A stretch of DNA of 5,222 bases from Paludibacteraceae bacterium (GCA_947471245.1 CANIXM010000168.1:1-5222); one strand, 5' to 3'. Shown: positions 1 to 5,222, counted from the stretch's first letter. The notes: generated from the letters alone by a model not told the origin. Numbers and translations are program-made.

Positions 1-970
1 AAGCTGTGTATTTAAACAACTTATTTAGCACTACGCTTGAATTGGCATCACGCTTGATATCAATCACAATACGCATCCCTTCACGGTCTGACTCATCATT
101 GATGTGCGAAATGCCTTCTACTTTTTTATCTTCTATCAGTGCTACAATAGCCTTGATAAGTTCCACTTTATTGACTTGGTAAGGAATCTCATTAACCACA
201 ATTTTCTCACGACCTGCAGCATCGATTTCGATATCCACCTTAGAACGAACCACAATCCGTCCACGACCAGTTTCGAATGCTTCTTTTACGCCTGCATAAC
301 CATATATTATTCCACCAGTTGGGAAATCTGGGGCTTTGATGTGATGAAGTAATTCACTTATTTCAATATCATTATTATCAATATACGCCACCGTAGCATC
401 CACCACTTCGGATAAGTTGTGTGGAGCCATATTGGTAGCCATACCCACTGCAATACCAGAAGATCCATTCACCAACAAATTGGGAATGCGACTTGGTAAA
501 ACAGTCGGTTCTTTCAGCGTATCATCAAAATTCAACTGGAAATCAACCGTATCTTTATTGATGTCAATCAACATATCCTCAGACAATTTGCGCAAGCGAG
601 CTTCAGTATAACGCATAGCTGCAGGGCTATCACCATCAATTGAACCAAAGTTACCTTGCCCATCAACTAGCGGATAACGCATGGACCAATGTTGTGCCAT
701 ACGCACCAAAGTTCCATAAATAGAAGAATCACCATGTGGGTGATACTTACCCATCACCTCCCCAACTATTCTAGCACATTTCTTATAGGGTTTATCTGAA
801 TTATTTCCCAACTCGTTCATCCCATACAACACCCTACGATGCACTGGTTTAAAACCATCACGCACATCAGGTAGCGCACGAGATACTATCACCGACATGG
901 AATAATCGATGTACGAAGATTTCATTTCTTCGTCAATGTTTACCTTAATAATTCTGTCTTGATCAATCAT
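1..970 (-). CDS. gyrA: DNA gyrase subunit A, N-terminal part (runs off left edge)
   Basis: This is the breakage-reunion subunit of DNA gyrase, a cytoplasmic type IIA topoisomerase that, with GyrB, introduces negative supercoils using ATP. The window holds residues 1-323, read from the ATG at 970-968; the C-terminal DNA-wrapping part lies outside. Visible landmarks are the winged-helix start (SRALPDVRDGFKPVHRRVLY, about 30-49), the quinolone-determining region (GKYHPHGDSSIYG, 74-86), the catalytic tyrosine Y121 in AAMRYTE, and the tower start NGSSGIAVGMATN (168-180) whose I173 matches the intercalating isoleucine of E. coli. Numbering runs one lower than E. coli. The match is to GyrA rather than ParC, judging by this N-terminal wording. 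Residue 86, equivalent to E. coli D87, is glycine, which is unusual. It lies 134 bases downstream of ispE on the same strand, so read-through is possible. A recognisable own promoter was not found in that gap. Confidence 0.96.
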   Translation of the reverse strand, partial: MIDQDRIIKVNIDEEMKSSYIDYSMSVIVSRALPDVRDGFKPVHRRVLYGMNELGNNSDKPYKKCARIVGEVMGKYHPHGDSSIYGTLVRMAQHWSMRYPLVDGQGNFGSIDGDSPAAMRYTEARLRKLSEDMLIDINKDTVDFQLNFDDTLKEPTVLPSRIPNLLVNGSSGIAVGMATNMAPHNLSEVVDATVAYIDNNDIEISELLHHIKAPDFPTGGIIYGYAGVKEAFETGRGRIVVRSKVDIEIDAAGREKIVVNEIPYQVNKVELIKAIVALIEDKKVEGISHINDESDREGMRIVIDIKRDANSSVVLNKLFKYTA

Positions 971-1006
971 TCAATTTCTAATTTTATTACTTTCTAAAAA
1001 ACGCAC
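971..1006 (-). CDS. Possible 11-codon leader frame abutting gyrA
   Basis: A GTG at 1006-1004 opens an 11-codon frame (read as MRFLESNKIRN if GTG is initiator) whose TGA at 973-971 is directly followed by the gyrA ATG. An AAAGGAG lies upstream with seven bases between GGAG and GTG, which is the textbook spacing. The arrangement would suit translational coupling or a leader peptide for gyrA. Against it, the frame is very short, in AT-rich DNA, and the GTG frame stays open further upstream to a TAA, so coincidence is quite possible. I do not recognise the peptide. This entry is a candidate, not an established gene. Confidence 0.2.
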   Translation of the reverse strand: MRFLESNKIRN

Positions 1007-1013
1007 TAAATTA

Positions 1014-1020
1014 CTCCTTT
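1014..1020 (-). promoter_or_regulatory. Shine-Dalgarno-like AAAGGAG upstream of gyrA
   Basis: The - strand reads AAAGGAG here. It is 44 bases from the gyrA ATG, too far to serve it directly, but seven bases from the GTG at 1006. It stands out because the other leaders in the window (dnaB, smpB, ispE, the DUF151 gene) are A-rich and lack such a site, as is normal in Bacteroidota. Its function is inferred from spacing only. Confidence 0.35.
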
Positions 1021-1086
1021 TTGTTGGATTAAACAAGAGTTTTGAGCATTTTTACTAACAATACAAATCTGCATTTTAAACTCAAA

Positions 1087-1102
1087 CTCGTTCGTCGACG
1101 AG
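1087..1102 (-). terminator. Short stem-loop after ispE, weak terminator candidate
   Basis: Two bases past the ispE stop, CTCGT and ACGAG form a 5-base-pair stem around a 6-base loop. On the - strand the stem is followed by a T-rich but interrupted run (TTTGAGTTT). The stem is short and the T-run is broken, so termination would be partial at best and transcription could continue into gyrA. The core of the loop is itself a palindrome (TCGTCGACGA). Confidence 0.35.
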
Positions 1103-1104
1103 AC

Positions 1105-1923
1105 CTAATCTAACAGTCCTGATGCAACAAAGCAATCCTCAAAACAGCTCATATCGGCAGGTAATGACTCAAATATACCATATACAGCTGATCCTGATCC
1201 TGACATTGAAGCATACAAAGCGCCTATTTGATAAAGCTTTTCTTTTATCTGTTCAATAACTGGAAACTGAGCAAAAACTGATTTTTCGAAATCATTTTTC
1301 ACATATTCACGCCACTGATTTATAGGCTTTTTCAAACAATCCACCAGACTAACATCACTAGGACAGGGAGCTACACGCGAATAAGCGAGGGGTGTAGATA
1401 CATGAATATCTGGCTTAACCAGTAATAGGAAATAGCCTTTTAATGAAAGTTTTATAGGCGAAAACACATTGCCAATTCCCGTTGCGTAAACAGGTTTGTT
1501 ATTGATAAACACTGGACAGTCAGCCCCTAAAAGCGAAGCGAACTTTTCCATTTTCTTTTTGGAAATCTTAAGATCGAAAAGTTCATTCAACCCTTTTATC
1601 ATAAAAGCAGCATCTGACGACCCACCACCCAAACCAGCACCAAAGGGAATTTGCTTGCACAACGAAATATCCACTGGAGGCAATGCGTATTCGTACTGAA
1701 GCAGTCGATATGCTTTGACAATAAGGTTATCTTCTGGATCACCTCCTATTTCGATACCTGAAGACGAAAAACTATAATCCGAACAAGTAGATGAGGGTTG
1801 GATTTCAAGAACATCTGTTAAACCTATGGGGTAAAAAACAGTTTCAATATTGTGATAGCCATCGTCTCGCCGTTCTACCACATTGAGTCCAATATTGATT
1901 TTTGCATTTGGATGTAAAACCAT
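1105..1923 (-). CDS. ispE: 4-diphosphocytidyl-2-C-methyl-D-erythritol kinase
   Basis: IspE phosphorylates the 2-hydroxyl of 4-diphosphocytidyl-2-C-methyl-D-erythritol with ATP, a middle step of the non-mevalonate (MEP) route to isoprenoids in the cytoplasm. The 272-residue protein is a GHMP kinase of usual length. It opens with PNAKINIGLNV (5-15), where K8 corresponds to the active-site lysine of E. coli IspE. RDDGYHNIET (19-28) is the substrate-side motif. The glycine-rich ATP loop PFGAGLGGGSSDAA is at 93-106, the catalytic aspartate is D135 in LGADCPVF, and the C-terminal GHMP motif SGSGSAVYG is at 241-249. The ATG at 1923 puts the PNAKIN motif at the normal distance from the N-terminus. 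The gene is divergent from dnaB across 170 bases and precedes gyrA on the same strand. All key residues are present. Confidence 0.97.
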   Translation of the reverse strand: MVLHPNAKINIGLNVVERRDDGYHNIETVFYPIGLTDVLEIQPSSTCSDYSFSSSGIEIGGDPEDNLIVKAYRLLQYEYALPPVDISLCKQIPFGAGLGGGSSDAAFMIKGLNELFDLKISKKKMEKFASLLGADCPVFINNKPVYATGIGNVFSPIKLSLKGYFLLLVKPDIHVSTPLAYSRVAPCPSDVSLVDCLKKPINQWREYVKNDFEKSVFAQFPVIEQIKEKLYQIGALYASMSGSGSAVYGIFESLPADMSCFEDCFVASGLLD

Positions 1924-1955
1924 GACATGAATTTTTCAATTATTTTCAAAAAAAA

Positions 1956-1963
1956 CAAAAATA
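1956..1963 (-). promoter_or_regulatory. Bacteroidota-type -7 box for ispE
   Basis: The - strand reads TATTTTTG, matching the TAnnTTTG -7 element used by the Bacteroidota housekeeping sigma factor. It would start transcription roughly at 1949-1950, giving an mRNA leader of about 26 bases before the ispE ATG. No TTTG sits at the usual -33 distance; the nearest one, at 1998-1995, is about 31 bases away. In such AT-rich DNA the match could be accidental. Confidence 0.5.
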
Positions 1964-2009
1964 CGCATTTTTGATTAAAACCCCATAAAAATTGCAAAAT
2001 GTAAAGTTA

Positions 2010-2024
2010 TCAACAGCATGTTGA
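2010..2024. promoter_or_regulatory. Inverted repeat between ispE and dnaB, operator candidate
   Basis: TCAACA and TGTTGA form a perfect 6-base inverted repeat around GCA. It is 33 bases upstream of the dnaB -7 box and 46 bases upstream of the ispE -7 box, so a protein bound here could act on both promoters. The left arm lies in TTATCAACA (2007-2015), which differs by one base from the DnaA box TTATCCACA. The function is inferred from symmetry and position only. Confidence 0.3.
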
Positions 2025-2057
2025 AACAAATTTTATTAGGGTTTAAGAAAACTTTTG

Positions 2058-2065
2058 TACTTTTG
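2058..2065 (+). promoter_or_regulatory. Bacteroidota-type -7 box for dnaB
   Basis: TACTTTTG matches TAnnTTTG exactly and lies 28 bases before the dnaB ATG, predicting a start near 2071 and a leader of about 22 bases. The -33 position (about 2031-2038) is only T-rich (TTTTATTA) without a clear TTTG. The leader just before the ATG is A-rich with no Shine-Dalgarno site. Confidence 0.7.
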
Positions 2066-2093
2066 AATCCCCCAATTAGAAATCAAAAAAAAG

Positions 2094-3632
2094 ATGGCAG
2101 AAAAACGCAATTATCAAAAAAAACCTACTACCCCACTACCTATTCCTGCAAATGAATTTGGCAAGCTCCCACCCCAAGCGCTAGAGCTAGAAGAGGCTGT
2201 GCTTGGTGCTATCATGATTGAAAAGGATGCCTATTCCATCATAGCTGACATATTGAAAGCAGACTGCTTTTATAAAATAGCGCACCAAAAAATATACGAG
2301 GCCATTGTAACCTTATCCATCAACATGGAACCTGTTGACATGCACACTGTTACAGAGCAGCTTCGCAAAAAAGGCACCATCGATGAAATTGGAGGCCCCT
2401 ATTACATCACGCTACTTACTGCCAAAGTATCATCGGCAGCACACTTGGAATACCACTCCAGAATTATTGTACAAAAATATCTAGCCAGAGAACTGATTCG
2501 CATTTCGACTGAAATCCAAACCAAGGCTTATGACGACAAGTCGGATGTGGATGATTTGATGCAAGAGGCTGAAGGAATGCTATTTGAAGTTTCGCAACGT
2601 AACCTCAAAAAAGATGTCACACAAATAGACCCTGTGATTGGTGAAGCCATCAAAAGAATGGGATTGGCGGCAGAAAAACAAGGCGCAAGTGGAGTCCCTA
2701 CAGGTTTTCATGATTTAGATAAAATTACATCAGGATGGCAAAGATCTGACTTAATCATCATAGCGGCACGTCCTGCAATGGGTAAAACAGCATTTATTCT
2801 ATCCATGGCAAAAAATATGGGTGTGGATCACAACCGACCTACAGCTGTATTCTCACTGGAAATGTCGAACGTACAGTTAGTAAACCGCTTGATTATGAAT
2901 GTTTGTGAACTGGAAGGTGAAAAAATTAAAAACGGTCAACTGAACCCAGAAGAATGGAATAAACTTCACAAAGACGTAAAAAATTTGCTGGGTGCACCAA
3001 TTTACATTGACGACACGCCCAGTTTATCGGTATTTGAACTACGAAGTAAGGCTCGAAGACTTGTGAGAGAACACAATGTGGAATGCCTGATAATAGACTA
3101 CTTACAGCTGATGAATGCGAGTGGAATGAGCTTTGGAAGTCGTGAGCAGGAGGTAAGTATCATTTCACGATCCCTTAAAGGATTAGCCAAAGAACTTGAC
3201 ATTCCGATCATTGCACTGTCTCAGCTCAATCGTGGTGTGGAAGGCAGAACGGGTATTGAAGGAAAAAGACCCCAACTCTCCGATCTTCGTGAGTCTGGAG
3301 CCATTGAGCAAGATGCTGATATGGTGTGCTTTATTCACCGTCCTGAATACTACAAAATCACAGAGGACGCTGCAGGTAACTCACTGATTGGTATAGCAGA
3401 AATCATAATTGCCAAACACAGAAATGGTGCCACTGGAGATGTGGCTCTCAAATTCAAAGGTGCTTATGCAAAATTTGCAAATAAAGATGAGTTTGATTTC
3501 GACACCCAATCATCAGGATATCAAACTATATCTTCAAAAATGAATGAGCCGAATGCCAGTTTCTACTCCGACTCTGCACCTGTATCTCCTCATCCATTTA
3601 GTGGTACTAGCCCCTCTGACACACCATTCTAA
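2094..3632 (+). CDS. dnaB: Replicative DNA helicase DnaB
   Basis: DnaB is the hexameric 5'-to-3' helicase that unwinds DNA ahead of the replication fork and recruits primase. The 512-residue protein has the usual two parts. The N-terminal helical domain (about 25-130, starting LPPQALELEEAVLG) binds primase. The RecA-like ATPase domain runs from about 200 to 465. In it are the Walker A loop AARPAMGKT (224-232, K231), the catalytic glutamate E256 in SLEMS, the Walker B strand CLIIDYLQLM (331-340, D335), ALSQLNRGVEGR (374-385), LSDLRESGAIEQDADM (395-410), and the arginine finger R443 in KHRNGATGDV. No intein interrupts the P-loop. The tail (about 471-512) is serine- and proline-rich and ends in DTPF, resembling the tip of single-strand binding proteins. 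The ATG at 2094 follows the promoter closely. The gene is divergent from ispE and ends at a bidirectional terminator. Confidence 0.98.
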   Translation: MAEKRNYQKKPTTPLPIPANEFGKLPPQALELEEAVLGAIMIEKDAYSIIADILKADCFYKIAHQKIYEAIVTLSINMEPVDMHTVTEQLRKKGTIDEIGGPYYITLLTAKVSSAAHLEYHSRIIVQKYLARELIRISTEIQTKAYDDKSDVDDLMQEAEGMLFEVSQRNLKKDVTQIDPVIGEAIKRMGLAAEKQGASGVPTGFHDLDKITSGWQRSDLIIIAARPAMGKTAFILSMAKNMGVDHNRPTAVFSLEMSNVQLVNRLIMNVCELEGEKIKNGQLNPEEWNKLHKDVKNLLGAPIYIDDTPSLSVFELRSKARRLVREHNVECLIIDYLQLMNASGMSFGSREQEVSIISRSLKGLAKELDIPIIALSQLNRGVEGRTGIEGKRPQLSDLRESGAIEQDADMVCFIHRPEYYKITEDAAGNSLIGIAEIIIAKHRNGATGDVALKFKGAYAKFANKDEFDFDTQSSGYQTISSKMNEPNASFYSDSAPVSPHPFSGTSPSDTPF

Positions 3633-3636
3633 AACT

Positions 3637-3674
3637 AAAAAATGTGAAGTTTATTGCGCTTCACATTTTTTTTT
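3637..3674. terminator. Bidirectional rho-independent terminator between dnaB and the DUF151 gene
   Basis: A 13-base-pair stem (3637-3649 with 3659-3671) closes a 9-base loop. The G/C-containing core is ATGTGAAG/CTTCACAT. On the + strand it runs into a T-tract to 3674. On the - strand the six A's at its left end become a T-tract, so it serves both the dnaB end (five bases upstream) and the convergent gene that stops at 3687. Confidence 0.9.
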
Positions 3675-3686
3675 GTACACTGACTA

Positions 3687-4280
3687 TCATGCATTTTGTT
3701 TACGTCCTATGGCATCTCTAATCGTAACTGCCAATTCATATTTTTCCTCCGAAATACACATTTCTAACAATTCCTCCAATGCATGAACGGACAACAAATC
3801 CAATTCTTCAGTTGACAAATCTTCAACATCAACATCTTTTTCTTCTACTTTTGACTCAGGATGTTCTGATTCTACAACTGTTCCTACGATTTCTAATATT
3901 TCTGATTTAATAAATATTGGACAGTCCGAACGCACTGCAATAGCTACCGCATCAGAGGTTCGAGCATCAACAACGATGGTTGAGTCTTCACGTTTGATAT
4001 ACAGTTCGGAATAAAACACATCGCTCACCATGTCATATATCAATACTTTCTGAAGCTGGGCATCAAACACATGAAGCAGACTTTTTATCAAATCATGAGT
4101 AAGTGGACGAGGCGAACGCTTATTATTCATCTTCAATGCTATAGACTGTGCTTCTGGTTCACCTATCATGACCGAAAAGCGTCGATTACCCTCCTCCTCA
4201 CTTAACACAAGACCATAAGTGCCGACTACAGTTTGGTTATAAACCAGTCCTGATATTTTTAACTTTATTTCTGCTGACAT
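3687..4280 (-). CDS. DUF151 'bifunctional nuclease' domain protein with C-terminal UVR motif
   Basis: The 197-residue protein belongs to the DUF151 family, named bifunctional nuclease after plant members reported to act on RNA and DNA; the role of the bacterial forms is not settled. The DUF151 domain spans about 5-135. Its recognisable pieces are FSVMIGEPEAQSIALKMN (35-52), RPLTHDLIKSLL (58-69) and the conserved VDARTSDAVAIAVRSDCPIF (104-123). An acidic linker (about 138-160) joins it to a helix-turn-helix stretch, LEELLEMCISEEKYELAVTIRD (168-189), that resembles the UvrB/UvrC interaction (UVR) motif, a combination seen in Bacteroidota homologues. There is no signal peptide or membrane segment, so it should be cytoplasmic. 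It converges on dnaB and is divergent from smpB. Family membership is firm; nuclease activity is inferred from the family name and should not be assumed. Confidence 0.9.
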   Translation of the reverse strand: MSAEIKLKISGLVYNQTVVGTYGLVLSEEEGNRRFSVMIGEPEAQSIALKMNNKRSPRPLTHDLIKSLLHVFDAQLQKVLIYDMVSDVFYSELYIKREDSTIVVDARTSDAVAIAVRSDCPIFIKSEILEIVGTVVESEHPESKVEEKDVDVEDLSTEELDLLSVHALEELLEMCISEEKYELAVTIRDAIGRKQNA

Positions 4281-4345
4281 ACTCTTTCTCTTAAAATTAA
4301 GCTCACTCTGACCAAGAAGTTTGGACTACATATCTATTCCAAAAA

Positions 4346-4353
4346 CAAATATA
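4346..4353 (-). promoter_or_regulatory. Bacteroidota-type -7 box for the DUF151 gene
   Basis: The - strand reads TATATTTG, an exact TAnnTTTG. A TTTG at 4380-4377 lies upstream with a 23-base gap, a little longer than the usual spacing of about 19-21. A start near 4339 would give an mRNA leader of about 59 bases. The box overlaps the leftmost member of the phased CAAA series described below. Confidence 0.6.
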
Positions 4354-4358
4354 CATAA

Positions 4359-4408
4359 AAAATCAAAGAAATAATCCAAAAATCAAATAGACTTTTTTGA
4401 AAATCAAA
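4359..4408. repeat. Three copies of AAAATCAAA every 20-21 bases
   Basis: The 9-base word AAAATCAAA occurs exactly at 4359-4367, 4379-4387 and 4400-4408, so the start-to-start steps are 20 and 21 bases, about two helical turns. A near copy (AAAAACAAA, one mismatch) lies at 4341-4349, and another CAAA at 4424. The array fills the space between the DUF151-gene promoter and the smpB promoter. It could be a set of binding sites on one face of the helix or phased A-tracts that bend the DNA. Chance is possible because the region is very AT-rich. Confidence 0.5.
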
Positions 4409-4441
4409 TTATAGCCAATAGTACAAAAGAAATATTATGTG

Positions 4442-4449
4442 TACTTTTG
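4442..4449 (+). promoter_or_regulatory. Bacteroidota-type -7 box for smpB
   Basis: TACTTTTG matches TAnnTTTG, and the wider 10 bases TGTACTTTTG are identical to those at the dnaB promoter. It predicts a start near 4456 and a leader of about 15 bases before the smpB ATG. No TTTG is seen at the -33 distance. The leader is A-rich with no Shine-Dalgarno site. Confidence 0.7.
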
Positions 4450-4470
4450 TTTTCTCAATAAAAAGAACAA

Positions 4471-4929
4471 ATGTACATTAAATCGAACATATTAATACGA
4501 AATAAACGAGCCACGTTTGACTATGAAATCGCCGACAGATTTTCGGCAGGCATTCAACTTTATGGCACCGAGATAAAATCCATTAGAGATGGAAAAGCCA
4601 GCCTAGTGGACACGTTTTGCACATTTCACAACAACGAACTGTGGGTCAAGAACATGCACATTGCCACCTACTTTTTTGGCACTTACAACAATCATGACGT
4701 GCGGCGCGATAGAAAACTGCTACTCACCAAACGAGAACTGAGCAAACTATCCAAAGCCACCAAAGAAACAGGTTACACCATTGTTCCCACAAAACTGTTC
4801 ATCAACGAAAAAGGATTGGCTAAAATTGAAATTGGATTGGCCAAAGGAAAGAAAAACTATGACAAGCGACAATCGTTAAGAGAGAAAGAAGATAAGCGAA
4901 TCATGGATAGAGCGATGAAAGGATCATGA
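4471..4929 (+). CDS. smpB: SsrA (tmRNA)-binding protein SmpB
   Basis: SmpB binds tmRNA and delivers it to ribosomes stalled on broken mRNA, so that the nascent chain is tagged for degradation and the ribosome is released. The 152-residue length is typical. Family motifs are NKRATFDYEI (11-20), AGIQLYGTEIKSIRDGKASL (26-45), RRDRKLLLTKREL (78-90), GYTIVPTKLF (101-110) and GLAKGKKNYDKR (122-133, counting from G122). The basic C-terminal tail (RQSLREKEDKRIMDRAMK, 133-150) is the part that becomes helical in the mRNA channel. Two histidines of the E. coli protein (H22, H136) are replaced by phenylalanine and tyrosine, as I recall from other Bacteroidota. The ATG at 4471 is 15 bases past the predicted transcript start. 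The gene is divergent from the DUF151 gene and converges on a methyltransferase gene. The tmRNA gene itself (ssrA) is not in the window. Confidence 0.97.
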   Translation: MYIKSNILIRNKRATFDYEIADRFSAGIQLYGTEIKSIRDGKASLVDTFCTFHNNELWVKNMHIATYFFGTYNNHDVRRDRKLLLTKRELSKLSKATKETGYTIVPTKLFINEKGLAKIEIGLAKGKKNYDKRQSLREKEDKRIMDRAMKGS

Positions 4930-4970
4930 TTAAATTTTATCTATTTTGTCCACAAGGGCATGATTAAATT
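4925..4970 (+). repeat. 12-base direct repeat at the smpB stop
   Basis: CATGATTAAATT occurs at 4925-4936, spanning the smpB stop codon, and again at 4959-4970, a 34-base step. The second copy also forms a short inverted repeat with TCATG at 4975-4979. It could be a remnant of a small tandem duplication; no function is evident. Confidence 0.45.
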
Positions 4971-4985
4971 ATGTCATGAGAGTTC

Positions 4986-5019
4986 CATCTGACAATAAAA
5001 AAACAATTATATACAGATG
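4986..5019. other. Inverted repeat in the convergent smpB/methyltransferase spacer
   Basis: CATCTG (4986-4991) and CAGATG (5014-5019) could pair across a 22-base AT-rich loop that contains a 7-base A run. It lies where a terminator for both convergent genes would be expected, but the stem is short, the loop long, and no T-tract follows on either strand. I see no convincing rho-independent terminator in 4930-5024. Confidence 0.25.
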
Positions 5020-5024
5020 AAAAT

Positions 5025-5222
5025 CTAAGGTTTATAGATGATAAATACACATGGTCGCTTATTCAAATCGGGCAGCTGCGACCTCCACTCCTTCACACTT
5101 TTGGTCTTAATAAATTCTGTATCAAGACTTATATCTACTGCAACACAAAGCCTAGTAGCAGGCTGACAAGTCTGAATTATTTCCTCCAGCATCTTCATAT
5201 TACGATAAGGTGTTTCGATGAA
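5025..5222 (-). CDS. RsmI-like SAM-dependent methyltransferase, C-terminal part (runs off right edge)
   Basis: Only the last 65 codons are present, ending at the TAG at 5027-5025; the frame is open to the window edge. The piece opens with FIETPYRN, a signature of the C-terminal half of the RsmI-type tetrapyrrole-methylase fold, and continues with TRLCVAVDISLDTEFIKTKS (23-42) and KEWRSQLPDLNKRPCVFIIY (44-63). This wording fits the RsmI-related methyltransferase of about 230-240 residues found in Bacteroidota. RsmI proper adds the 2'-O-methyl group to C1402 of 16S rRNA from S-adenosylmethionine. Whether this homologue has that substrate cannot be told from the fragment, so no gene symbol is given. 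It converges on smpB. Confidence 0.85.
   Translation of the reverse strand, partial: FIETPYRNMKMLEEIIQTCQPATRLCVAVDISLDTEFIKTKSVKEWRSQLPDLNKRPCVFIIYKP

Noticed and set aside
104..611. Two + strand open frames inside gyrA (104-352 and 417-611)
   Set aside because: They lie antisense to an unmistakable gyrA frame, have no family resemblance and no promoter or leader of their own.
1170..1177. TATATTTG on the - strand inside ispE as a gyrA promoter
   Set aside because: It matches TAnnTTTG, but it lies about 200 bases from the gyrA ATG, inside a coding region, with no TTTG at the -33 distance. Chance matches of this kind are expected in AT-rich DNA.
1496..1699. + strand open frame inside ispE
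   Set aside because: It is antisense to conserved IspE motifs, including the ATP loop, and is explained as a shadow of that gene.
2763..2789. Walker A of DnaB begins with alanine rather than glycine
   Set aside because: AARPxMGKT is the normal DnaB form, as in E. coli; nothing unusual.
3196..3387. Second frame inside dnaB
   Set aside because: It overlaps the highly conserved DnaB core in another frame and shows no recognisable domain.
3544..3786. + strand frame spanning the dnaB end, the terminator and the DUF151 gene end
   Set aside because: It crosses a strong terminator and overlaps two real genes; its composition looks like noise.
4290..4301. CTTAA-AA-TTAAG inverted repeat just before the DUF151 gene start
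   Set aside because: All-AT arms except the end base, very short, in AT-rich DNA; not distinguishable from chance.
4423..4450. ACAAAAG / CTTTTGT inverted repeat around the smpB promoter
   Set aside because: Seven-base arms with a 14-base spacer, and the right arm is largely the -7 box itself; too weak to call an operator.
4516..4863. Loss of the two E. coli SmpB histidines (H22, H136)
   Set aside because: The substituted residues fit what I recall of Bacteroidota SmpB proteins, so this looks like a lineage feature rather than a defect.

Overview
The window looks like a piece of an ordinary housekeeping chromosome from a member of the Bacteroidota. Four things point there. Promoter -7 boxes of the TAnnTTTG type precede dnaB and smpB on the + strand and ispE and the DUF151 gene on the - strand. 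The annotated genes have A-rich leaders without Shine-Dalgarno sites. A DUF151 'bifunctional nuclease' carries a C-terminal UVR motif. The proteins have the Bacteroidota flavour of DnaB, SmpB and the RsmI-like methyltransferase. The order or genus cannot be settled from this sequence alone.

Layout, left to right. (1) The first 323 codons of gyrA on the - strand (1-970), running off the left edge. (2) A 134-base gap with a short stem-loop after ispE and an 11-codon reading frame with a good Shine-Dalgarno site abutting the gyrA start. (3) ispE on the - strand (1105-1923). (4) A 170-base AT-rich divergent promoter region with an inverted repeat. (5) dnaB on the + strand (2094-3632), which ends at a strong bidirectional terminator shared with the next gene. 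(6) A DUF151/UVR protein on the - strand (3687-4280). (7) A 190-base divergent promoter region with a 9-base repeat recurring every 20-21 bases. (8) smpB on the + strand (4471-4929). (9) A 95-base convergent spacer with short repeats. (10) The last 65 codons of an RsmI-like methyltransferase on the - strand (5025-5222), running off the right edge.

The genes do not form one pathway. gyrA and dnaB serve DNA topology and replication fork unwinding. ispE belongs to the non-mevalonate isoprenoid pathway. smpB rescues stalled ribosomes with tmRNA, and the methyltransferase probably modifies rRNA. Only ispE-gyrA could be co-transcribed; the other neighbours alternate strand and are separated by divergent promoters or convergent ends. 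No stretch over 300 bases lacks a gene.

I see no mobile element, CRISPR array, tRNA, rRNA, or unknown multi-gene system. The points worth a second look are small: a glycine at the second quinolone-resistance position of GyrA, the phased repeats upstream of smpB and the DUF151 gene, an SSB-like tip on the DnaB tail, the tiny frame before gyrA, and the inverted repeat in the dnaB/ispE promoter region.
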